Positions 6,801 to 10,168 of a stretch of DNA of 14,762 nucleotides are shown here, piece by piece. Source of the stretch: Baffinella frigidus (lineage: Eukaryota; Cryptophyceae; Cryptomonadales; Baffinellaceae); the NCBI GenBank assembly GCA_026770585.1, contig MU646428.1, forward strand, positions 90,626 through 105,387, given 5' to 3'. Under the pieces are notes generated by a model. The model did no database searches. It was not told the DNA's origin and saw nothing but the letters and a program-made list of their open reading frames with translations. Both the position numbers and the translations under genes were made by a program. How positions within the stretch are numbered: position 1 is the stretch's first letter; each line of letters opens with the position of its first letter.

Positions 6801-9317
6801 ATGTAGTTGTACACCTGCACATCTAATATACATACAGCAACCACGCGCGGGGGGGGGGGCTCGCACACGCCTAGCTCTACTTGAGTAAAGAAAAAAGCTA
6901 GGATCTGGGACACACTGTCTTTTTTTTTTTGGGGGGGGGCGGAGCAAGACCTCAGCGAAGATGCTGGACCGTTCGCGGAGGTGGTGCGCTACTTGCGACT
7001 TTTGTGTGAACTCCTGCGGATTGCTCAGGGGTTTAGGGTCGAGGGAATTGGCGGTGGGATATTGGTGGTGCATACTGGTGGTGCGCTACGTGCGACTTCT
7101 GCGTGTACTCCTGTGCCGCAGACACCACCGCAAGTGTTGAGACACACCCACGCACAAGTGATGGCCACCGCTGAACGCACAAGTGATGGACACCGCTGAA
7201 AGTGTTCGACACACCCACGCTCGAGCCCCGCTTTTGCGCGAACTCCTGTGCATTGCTCAGGGGTTTAGGGTCGAGGGAATTGGTGGTGGGATATTGGTGG
7301 TGCATACTGGTGGTGCGCTACTTGCGACTTGGTGTATCCCTCAAGTGGCGGACGGGTGGATATTCGCCCTAACTCGCCCTAGGCAGGTCCTAGGGCCCTA
7401 CCGTAGGGCGTATGCGCCTACTCGTCACTTAAGGGATACAGTACAGGCACACGCACTCTTGCAACATCGGGGGGCCAACACTTGAGTACTCCTGCGCCCC
7501 CCCTTTGTCGTTCACGTCAGTGCAAATGCTGACACGTGTACGTTCCAATCCACCAGCCCTCAGAGTTGGAGCAAGTCGCCTTTTTCAATCCCCTTGATTT
7601 GTACTGAAGGCCGTCGGATTCCGACGACCTTTGGTACAAATCGAGGGACTCGAAAAGACGATTTGCCCCCACTCTGAGGGCTGGTGGATGCCAGCCCTCC
7701 TGCCCCAGCTCCAGCTTCTCCGACGCGACCTCGAACCGTATACACTGAACCGTATACCCCACGCGCCGAACCGCATATCCCTTAAGTGCCCAGTAGGCTC
7801 ATACGCCCTACCGTAGGGCCCTAGGACCTGCCTAGGACCTCATGACCCTCAAATTTGACGGCATGGGCACTTAAGGGATACCAACCCCGCACCGTATATA
7901 CTAACGCCGGACCGTATATATACGAACCCGAACCTGCAGCGCAGCCTCGTGCTCCGTCCGGAGGCGGGCCCGGTGCTCCTTCTCCTGCTCGAGCTTCTCC
8001 GCCGCGATCTCGAACCGTATGCACTAACCGTATATACTGAACCGCATAAACTGAATGGTATACACGGAACCGTATACACCAAGCACCGAGCCGTATATAC
8101 TAACAGCGAACCGTATGTATACCAACGCCGAACCGTATATATACGAACCCGAACCTGCAGTGCAGCCTCGTGCTCCGTCTGGAGGCGGGCCCGGTGCTCC
8201 TTCTCCTGCTCGAGCTTCTCCGCCGCGATCTTGATCGCGCTCTCCAGCCGCACCCGCTCCTGAGGGGTGAGGGGTGAGGGGTGAGGGTTGAGGGTTGAGG
8301 GGTGGGGGTTGAGGGTTGAGGGTTGAGGGTTGAGGGGTGGGGGTTGAGGGTTTGACAGTTGATGGTCATCACTAGGACCGCCGTAGGAGCCTCACACCGA
8401 GGGATGAGGGTTGAGGTTGAGGGTTGGGGGGTTTAGGGTTTAGGGTTTAGGGTTTAGGGTTGGGGGTTTAGGGTTCAGGGTTTAGGGTTTAGGGTTTCAA
8501 GGGGTTTAGGGCTTCAATGGGTTTAGGGTTTAGGGTTTAGGGCTGAGGGTTGGGGGTTGGGGGTTGAGGGTTGAAGGTTCCCCGTCCTAGTCCTCATGAG
8601 GACCCCCGTCGGACCCTCAAACCGCGTGCTTGATGAGAACGTCTAGCTCTGCCTCAGTCGGGTTGACCGACAATTCTCAAGTTGACATGCCGGGTGTGCG
8701 GTACACATCCGTCAAATTCGGAGCGGGGAAGGGCCCGGGCTTACCAAATTGGTGAGCCCGAATAGACTGAGGAAGAGCTAGAACGTGAAGGCCTGCTCGC
8801 ACCCGACTCGACGTGAGCGCTGAGTGACTCGCGGAGGAGAGGGGGGGGAGGGGGGTGGTAGGGACGTACAGCTGTCCGCGAGAACGACTCCGGCGTGTGC
8901 GCGGGCTTGCCCCCTAGGAGCGACTGCAGCCGCCCCTGCCCTGTCCGCCCCCGCGCGTCGGCACCTGCGCGACGAGCGCAAGCCACCCGCCCATCAGCAC
9001 AGCCGTCCTGGGCCCCCTGTTCGTCTCCCGCAGCGCGCTCGCAAGCCCGGTCGCGGTCACCACAGCAACGCAACCCCACGCCAAGTGGCAGTGACACGAC
9101 TGCCTGGCCAGCCCGCATCCCTATCTCCCAGCGCTGCCCGCCTACCCTTCCTGGAGGTTCTTTTTCTCGAGCTCGCACCTGCCATCCTTGCGCTAACCGA
9201 CTCAAGGTCGCCCGGAGCGGCGCTCGGCTGGAGAACGACACATACGATGGCCAGCGCGGCCGCGCAGGAGAGTGCTGCGGCGGCCATTCTTCGCTGGGCC
9301 GCCATCGGGGCGTCCAT
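1283..9317 (-). CDS. Split gene for a charged coiled-coil-type protein (gene model, spliced)
   Basis: Nine exon-like open stretches on the minus strand (A, B, C, E, F, G, H, I, J, listed separately) share a composition rich in Ala, Glu, Lys, Gln and Arg with almost no Pro, Gly or Cys, as in long alpha-helical coiled coils. From B to J the phases agree: all borders are phase 0 except H to I, where H leaves one base and I supplies two. Seven of the eight exons B to J have a GT donor, and all follow an AG acceptor. Exon A carries a hydrophobic leader, but no exon linking A (phase 1 end) to B (phase 0 start) was recognised, so A could belong to another transcript. No stop codon or poly(A) signal was identified, so the gene probably continues past base 1. 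I do not recognise the family. Function is unknown; a structural or scaffold role would only be inference from the coiled-coil character. Confidence 0.6.
1344..1650 (+). repeat. Heptamer field: TTTGGGG passing into TTTCGGG and TTCCGGG
   Basis: Starts as TTTGGGG, passes through TTTAGGG and TGTAGGG, then becomes TTTCGGG, TTCCGGG, TTTCCGG and TCTCGGG. The 7-base register is kept throughout. It fills the intron between exons J and I and reaches both exon borders. Confidence 0.8.
1651..1718 (-). CDS. Exon I: 22 codons, phase 1 start
   Basis: After CGAAACCGCAG the exon supplies two bases that complete a Gly codon with exon H, then reads DDDEEQKPLLARMKE and HQSETKK. It is bounded on both sides by heptamer repeats. 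There is no GT at the 3' end; the best donor is AAG/GCAACC, a GC-type donor. If that is right, it ends in phase 0, as exon J needs. Confidence 0.5.
1726..2120 (+). repeat. Heptamer field: TTTGGGG, TTTAGGG, TTTATGG, TTTCGTG
   Basis: Blocks of TTTGGGG, TTTCGGG, TTGAGGG, TTTATGG (about 1920-1960), TTTTGGG, then TTTCGTG and TTCCGTG (about 2030-2120) follow each other, each homogeneous within a block. It lies immediately upstream of exon I on the minus strand. Confidence 0.8.
2216..2245 (-). pseudogene. Exon H 3'-end copy 4, decayed
   Basis: A GCGAGGGAGGCAGGCGGGGC stretch matches exon H but lacks the 8 bases that would encode the Glu-Glu pair, so the frame is broken. The donor region and the adjoining foldback (2121-2210) are kept. 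Confidence 0.4.
2248..2322 (-). repeat. Inverted heptamer array (CCCCAAA)n
   Basis: CCCCAAA and CCCTAAA units; the only sizeable block in this orientation in the window. Confidence 0.7.
2579..2620 (-). pseudogene. Exon H 3'-end copy 3
   Basis: Reads DMARRAEEQVGQ followed by the GGTCGAC donor region, then a partial foldback at 2515-2570. Confidence 0.5.
2744..2946. mobile_element. 104-base foldback family, copy 6, internally expanded
   Basis: The ends TATCCCTTATGTGGCGAG and CTCGCCACTTAAGGGATA are kept. The middle has been enlarged by about four tandem copies of a CCTGCCTAGGACCTGTAGGG unit, doubling the length to 203 bases. Confidence 0.75.
2964..3007 (-). pseudogene. Exon H 3'-end copy 2
   Basis: Reads RDMTREAEEQAGQ with the GGTCGAC donor region kept. 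The upstream part is replaced. The long foldback copy at 2744-2946 follows it. Confidence 0.5.
3031..3139. mobile_element. 104-base foldback family, copy 7
   Basis: Starts TATCCCTTAAGTGGCCAG and ends CGCCACTTAGGGGACAGGGG. Its left end abuts another element end, giving the junction GCCACTTAAGG/TATCC (3020-3035). Confidence 0.75.
3146..3216 (-). pseudogene. Exon H 3'-end copy 1
   Basis: Reads AKGLLASARDMAREAEEQ and the following AGQ in frame, with donor CTCG/GTCGAC intact. The first nine codons of exon H are lost. The foldback at 3031-3139 follows the donor by 6 bases. Confidence 0.6.
3338..3428 (-). CDS. Exon H: 30 codons plus one base
   Basis: Starts HADAIVASAKGLLASAR and continues DMAREAEEQAGQL, ending after one base of the next codon. 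The acceptor is CATGACCAG/CAC and the donor CAGCTCG/GTCGAC. This is the only exon of B to J that ends in phase 1, and exon I starts with the two matching bases (G/GC, Gly). Four 3'-end copies lie downstream at 3146-3216, 2964-3007, 2579-2620 and 2216-2245, each next to a 104-base-family foldback. Confidence 0.6.
3530..3645 (+). repeat. AT-rich and (GT)n microsatellites
   Basis: ATATAC/CATATA units (3530-3582) pass into (TG)n (3582-3645). The protein-like reading frames here follow from the repeat. Confidence 0.85.
3665..3722 (-). pseudogene. Exon G 3'-end copy
   Basis: Reads LEELKQIVSELERMANEKGQ and keeps the donor CAG/GTGCGC. The first few codons of exon G are replaced by the sequence ATTTTCCTGGAG. 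The same CTCCTCCAGGAAAATACG junction recurs at about 3472, so exon edge plus AT/GT-rich intron form a duplicated unit of about 245 bases. An AG before GAG could in principle act as acceptor. Confidence 0.5.
3763..3800 (+). repeat. (AT)n microsatellite
   Basis: About 18 AT units, in the second copy of the exon G/intron unit. Confidence 0.85.
3901..3975 (-). CDS. Exon G: 25-codon coiled-coil segment
   Basis: Starts AAAEHAEELKQIV and ends RMASEKGQ, phase 0 at both borders. The acceptor is ACCTGGGCAG/GCG and the donor GGCCAG/GTGCGA. Hydrophobic spacing (L, I, V, L, M) fits a coiled coil. Two 5'-end copies lie upstream (4173-4213, 4688-4728) and one 3'-end copy downstream (3665-3722). Only this copy has both ends. 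Confidence 0.7.
4173..4213 (-). pseudogene. Exon G 5'-end copy 1
   Basis: Reads AAAEHAEELKQIVS after the acceptor ACCTGGGCAG, identical in protein to the start of exon G, then diverges. It lies upstream of exon G on the minus strand. Confidence 0.6.
4305..4375 (+). repeat. 71-base direct repeat, copy 1
   Basis: GAAAATCTTTAAAGTTAATA through TTGACTTTTTTGTTGAAAGG to CCACCGTGTG. Copy 2 is at 4816-4887, with few differences. No ORF or terminal repeat was seen; the unit is unidentified. Confidence 0.8.
4688..4728 (-). pseudogene. Exon G 5'-end copy 2
   Basis: Reads AAEEHAEELKQIVS after CTAGACAG and breaks off at the same point as copy 1. The sequence beyond the break differs in the two copies. 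Confidence 0.6.
4816..4887 (+). repeat. 71-base direct repeat, copy 2
   Basis: Matches 4305-4375 with about four differences. Each copy lies near an exon G 5'-end fragment, so it may be part of a larger duplicated intron unit. Confidence 0.8.
4912..4970 (-). pseudogene. Exon F 3'-end copy 2, diverged
   Basis: Reads TRIAYKAQNLETRAASQLS, a diverged match to the middle and end of exon F. The donor region is replaced by CACCCTAAACCC heptamers. Its 5' side joins another TTGAC foldback at the same junction as copy 1. Confidence 0.55.
4968..5091 (-). mobile_element. TTGAC foldback family, partial copy next to exon F copy
   Basis: Reverse-oriented match containing CAAAGTTGACGAATTTGTAC and GCATGTCAACTTTTGAATAG. 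The GAGGCAGAGCTAG end is kept; the other end is fused to the exon F fragment at GGGTC. Confidence 0.7.
5181..5246 (-). pseudogene. Exon F 3'-end copy 1
   Basis: Matches exon F from its TLMA to the final KEQ (Tyr changed to Cys at one position), and keeps a donor CAG/GTCCAC. Its 5' side ends at GGGTC, where the TTGAC foldback (5247-5366) begins. It is missing the first 15 codons and lies downstream of exon F. Confidence 0.6.
5247..5366 (-). mobile_element. TTGAC foldback family, second partial copy next to exon F copy
   Basis: Reverse-oriented, with CAAAGTTGACGGATTCGCAC and GCATGTCAACTTTCGAATAG. Fused to an exon F fragment at the same point as the other copy. Confidence 0.7.
5384..5494 (-). 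CDS. Exon F: 37-codon coiled-coil segment
   Basis: Starts ADTEGKEEQLETRI and ends AAAQLSKEQ. Both borders are phase 0. The acceptor is CTGACCCCAG/GCG, with a tract of CACCCCT heptamers before it; the donor is AAGGAGCAG/GTTCAT. The composition is strongly helical. It is the only full copy of three; the other two, downstream at 5181-5246 and 4912-4970, keep the 3' part and lose the 5' part at the same point, where a foldback element begins. Confidence 0.7.
5635..5679 (-). CDS. Exon E: 15-codon segment
   Basis: A short phase 0 to phase 0 exon reading EAVEKRTVSQVESDK. The acceptor is GGGCGGCAG/GAG and the donor GACAAG/GTCTGC. The donor is followed within a few bases by CCCC and CCCTAAA-type heptamers. 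A 5'-end copy sits upstream at about 5797-5818, after the AT-rich 33-base tandem repeat. Confidence 0.55.
5688..5786 (+). repeat. Three 33-base tandem units
   Basis: Each unit holds CCATACCATTCAGTATATAT and ACGGGTTTGCG; the third has three or more substitutions. They directly precede exon E on the minus strand. Confidence 0.85.
5797..5818 (-). pseudogene. Exon E 5'-end copy
   Basis: The minus strand reads LEAVEKR and then breaks off into ITI and AT-rich sequence. The match to exon E covers about 18 bases. It lies upstream of exon E, as expected for a duplicated acceptor-side fragment. Confidence 0.4.
5852..5880. repeat. Perfect 12-base-pair hairpin
   Basis: CGACGGTGCCCG, loop CGAAA, then CGGGCACCGTCG. 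GC-rich and perfectly paired, in the intron upstream of exon E. Role unknown. Confidence 0.8.
5935..6077. mobile_element. Foldback with CAGGTA ends and GTGTAGTAATTTTC core
   Basis: Left CAGGTATTTAATTTAAATGC and right CAGGTAATTGAAATAAATGC (read inward) match, followed by GGAGTTCCCC and ACGAAAATTACTACAC in both arms. It lies between exon E and exon C. Confidence 0.8.
6152..6433. repeat. AT-rich foldback with 18-base array in one arm
   Basis: The left arm has GCAGTATATAGTATATATAC and CATATACGTTGCAG, then five exact 18-base units CAGTATATAGTATATATG (6181-6270). The right arm (6381-6433) is the mirror image but has one unit. GCAGCGC and GCGCTGC close the inner ends. Confidence 0.8.
6434..6950. 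other. Intron between exons C and E: duplicated low-complexity unit
   Basis: GGAGGGG, TACATGTAGTTGTA and CAACCACGCG occur in order at 6453-6507 and again at 6786-6850. A G-rich stretch lies between. AGCTCT and a T-rich acceptor-like tract occur at 6301-6325 and 6868-6910. The only exon-like stretch is 6690-6725. Confidence 0.4.
6690..6725 (-). pseudogene. Exon-like remnant ending in a stop
   Basis: After an acceptor-like CCCTGGTAG, the minus strand reads EVELELIRKMLA and then an in-frame TGA. The helical, charged composition and phase 0 start match the neighbouring exons, but no donor appears before the stop. It could be a decayed exon, a 5'-end copy of an exon I did not find, or chance. Confidence 0.3.
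6951..7013 (-). CDS. Exon C: 21-codon segment
   Basis: This phase 0 to phase 0 exon begins EFTQKSQVAHH and ends SSIFAE. The acceptor is CAATCCGCAG/GAG, preceded within about 12 bases by a CCCTAAACCCC repeat, and the donor is GCTGAG/GTCTTG. Three partial copies of its 5' part lie upstream on the minus strand, at 7075-7110, near 7231-7245 and at 7306-7334. The intact copy is the only one that extends to RERSSIFAE. Confidence 0.5.
7075..7110 (-). pseudogene. Exon C 5'-end copy
   Basis: Reads EYTQKSHVAHHQ after a CACAG acceptor, so it matches the first 11 codons of exon C with two substitutions. It then passes into intron sequence instead of the rest of the exon. It lies upstream of exon C on the minus strand. 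Confidence 0.5.
7231..7334 (-). pseudogene. Two further exon C 5'-end copies
   Basis: Bases 7231-7245 read EFAQK after CACAG and then diverge. Bases 7306-7334 hold the reverse complement of AGTCGCAAGTAGCGCACCAC, the same inner part of exon C, and are cut at 7335 by the 104-base foldback. The intron piece between the copies (about 7250-7305) repeats bases 7020-7075 nearly exactly, so exon edge and intron end were duplicated together. Confidence 0.45.
7335..7438. mobile_element. 104-base foldback family, copy 8 (inverted)
   Basis: Exactly 104 bases, starting TATCCCTCAAGTGGC and ending CACTTAAGGGATA, with the core in reverse orientation. It cuts a copy of exon C. Confidence 0.85.
7548..7689. 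mobile_element. Foldback with CCACCAGCCCTC ends
   Basis: Arms of about 68 bases: CCACCAGCCCTCAGAGT, then GCAARTCG, CTTTT and GATTTGTAC, meeting at GTCGGATTCCGAC. It has the same design and length as 10492-10631. It lies against the degenerate exon B copy. Confidence 0.8.
7689..7731 (-). pseudogene. Degenerate third copy of exon B
   Basis: On the minus strand this stretch reads VASEKLEL and then diverges. It resembles the IAAEKLEQ part of exon B and is preceded by the same GGTTCGAG junction as B-prime. The copy runs directly into the foldback element at 7548-7689, and the rest of the exon is not recognisable on the far side. It lies downstream of B and B-prime. Confidence 0.4.
7776..7880. mobile_element. 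104-base foldback family, copy 9
   Basis: 105 bases, from TATCCCTTAAGTGCCCAG to CTTAAGGGATA, between two exon B copies. The second arm includes CTCAAATTTGACG. Confidence 0.85.
7934..8008 (-). CDS. Exon B-prime: 25-codon copy of exon B
   Basis: This copy matches the last 25 codons of exon B almost base for base (one Gln to Arg change seen), including the donor CTGCAG/GTTCGG and the AT-rich intron start after it. The first ten codons are missing. The sequence just before the copy, GGTTCGAG/ATC, offers an AG in the right phase, so B-prime could still be spliced in as an extra 25-residue repeat. The alternative is that it is a silent remnant of a tandem duplication. Transcript reads would decide. 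Confidence 0.4.
8155..8259 (-). CDS. Exon B: coiled-coil segment, 35 codons
   Basis: This phase 0 to phase 0 exon begins ERVRLESAIK and ends TEHEAALQ. Every residue pattern fits a helical coiled coil, for example KLEQEKEHRARL. The acceptor is CACCCCTCAG/GAG, where the pyrimidine tract is made by the C-rich strand of the adjoining heptamer repeats. The donor is CTGCAG/GTTCGG. It is the longest and most complete of three related copies; the others lie downstream at 7934-8008 and near 7689-7731. Confidence 0.7.
8262..8575 (+). repeat. Heptamer arrays TGAGGGG, TTGAGGG and TTTAGGG
   Basis: TGAGGGG and TTGAGGG units (8262-8355), a 45-base break, then TTGAGGG and TTTAGGG units (8400-8575) with short interruptions. 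The array begins at the acceptor of exon B. Confidence 0.8.
8642..8782. mobile_element. TTGAC foldback family, complete copy
   Basis: The ends TCTAGCTCTGCCTCAGTC and TCTAGCTCTTCCTCAGTC (read inward) match. ACG flanks both sides (8639-8641, 8783-8785), a probable 3-base target duplication. Inside are CAAGTTGACATGC and a CGGGCTTACCAAATTGGTGA hairpin (8736-8760). Three partial relatives exist at 4968-5091, 5247-5366 and 13418-13540. Confidence 0.75.
8783..9178. other. GC-rich stretch between exon A and the TTGAC element
   Basis: Open on both strands because of high GC, so the open frames prove little. The exon joining A (phase 1 end) to B (phase 0 start) should be here or in 8262-8641. One candidate opens after CGTCGCGCAG and reads GRLQSLLGGKPAHTPESF, but its 3' border is unclear. 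Confidence 0.3.
9179..9317 (-). CDS. Exon A: candidate first exon with signal-peptide-like leader
   Basis: An ATG at 9317-9315 opens a 46-codon stretch with a basic start (MDAPMAAQRRM) followed by a hydrophobic run of about 20 residues (roughly positions 11-29, rich in Ala, Leu, Val, Ile and Cys), then a polar region PSAAPGDLES. This is the layout of an ER signal peptide or signal anchor. Methionines at positions 5 and 11 are alternative starts. A good donor, GGCAG/GTGCGA, ends the exon in phase 1 at 9179. The exon lies back to back with the plus-strand gene, whose ATG is 281 bases away. Its membership in the coiled-coil gene is inferred from strand and position only. Read without splicing, the frame runs on to a stop near 9057. 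Confidence 0.4.
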
Positions 9318-9332
9318 TTCCCGAAGTGTCGC

Positions 9333-9370
9333 AATACTCGACCGGATGAGATCTCATCCGGACGAGTATT
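9333..9370. repeat. 38-base near-perfect palindrome
   Basis: AATACTCGACCGGATGAGA is followed directly by its reverse complement with one mismatch. There is no spacer, so the symmetry centre is at 9351/9352. The outer 8 bases reappear as the end of the next foldback (9496-9503). Confidence 0.85.
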
Positions 9371-9503
9371 CATAATGAATACGATTTCGGGGATCTCCCA
9401 TCCGATTTTGGTGTATCTTAAGGCTCTGAATGAAGTCTAGATAGACTACTGTCTTATTTCTACCCTTAAGACGCACCAAAATCGTATTCATTATGAATAC
9501 TCG
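9363..9503. mobile_element. Foldback element in the divergent promoter region
   Basis: The arms start CGAGTATTCATAATGAATAC on the left and mirror it on the right, continuing through CGATTTTGGTG and CTTAAGG. The left arm carries an extra stretch of about 20 bases (9387-9405) flanked by direct CGATTT copies. A MITE-like origin is likely; no transposase is present. Confidence 0.6.
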
Positions 9504-9524
9504 GCGGGATTAGATCTAGAGATC

Positions 9525-9558
9525 CGATTTGGTCCCCGCTTCGAAACGGACCAAATCG
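9525..9558. repeat. Hairpin, 11-base perfect stem
   Basis: CGATTTGGTCC, a 12-base loop, then GGACCAAATCG, ending 40 bases before the plus-strand ATG. Confidence 0.75.
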
Positions 9559-9598
9559 AGGATGTGACACAAGGCGATTTCTGGGGGATTCGAACGGA

Positions 9599-10168
9599 AT
9601 GGCTCAAAAGTCTATCCGTTCAATCCTGGATGGCTTTCAAAGCTTCAAAAAGGCCGAGAGCACGATGGGCGGTGATCGGCCTTTTCGCGAAGAGCCAACA
9701 GCGCGCGTGCATTGCAATCCCGTGGATGGAGCGCAGTCGCCCGCGAGCCGCCGCCGGTGCGGCACAGGGCGCGGTGTTCTTCTTTTGTCGACGATTGCGC
9801 TGTGCCTCGTGGGAGTTGCGTCAGAAGGCGTAGGGATCTGCAAAATTTCCAGAGGGGCGGCGCCGTTCCCGGAGAGGGTCCCTCGCTCGGCGGGGTCCGC
9901 GGTGGAGAATGACGCACGCGGAGGGGCGCGCAGCCTCCGAGGACTGCGGGGAGGGGCGAAGAAGAGGTTGGGCTGGGCGACCGCCTTCGTCCCAGCCTTT
10001 ACGACTTGGCCGTTTCGGCGAGCTGTGCAGAGGACGAACTCGCAGGCCCTGCTGGTCGGGGACAGCGAGGCCGATGCGAAGCAATCGCGCCCCCTGGTCC
10101 CGGCGAAGGTGTCGGACGAGGACAGCAGCGAGGTGGATCAAGCTCGCGAGGATGCGGACCCGAATCAG
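9599..10168 (+). CDS. Exon 1: 190-residue leader with a hydrophobic segment
   Basis: The ATG follows CGAACGGA and is the first in this frame. The N-terminal 58 residues are basic and polar. Residues about 59-75 ([18 protein letters not shown]) form a hydrophobic stretch long enough for a membrane anchor or signal. Residues 80-145 are rich in Arg, Gly and Ala and include [14 protein letters not shown]. The last 35 residues are acidic ([10 protein letters not shown]). Such a leader, hydrophobic then basic, could be a targeting region for a plastid or the secretory system; that is inference. The frame stays open 22 codons past the proposed donor. Joining to exon 2 gives Q/V in phase 0. Confidence 0.6.

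Larger units (their letters stand above)
9318..9598. promoter_or_regulatory. Palindrome-rich divergent intergenic region
   Basis: This 281-base stretch separates the two outward-facing candidate start codons, so it probably holds both promoters. It contains three separate palindromes (9333-9370, 9363-9503, 9525-9558; listed separately). No clear TATA box was seen. Confidence 0.3.

Noticed and set aside
6281-6913. 210-codon minus-strand frame
   Set aside because: It runs through an 18-base AT-rich array and G-rich low-complexity DNA; composition changes abruptly at each repeat.
9140-9185. Minus-strand peptide CELEKKNLQ, resembling myosin tail wording
   Set aside because: It is nine residues in a frame that conflicts with exon A and has an upstream stop. 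Too short to support a myosin or any other family.
8741-9375. Two frames of about 200 codons on opposite strands
   Set aside because: Both are open because of high GC. They cross a foldback element and exon A and show no consistent protein character.
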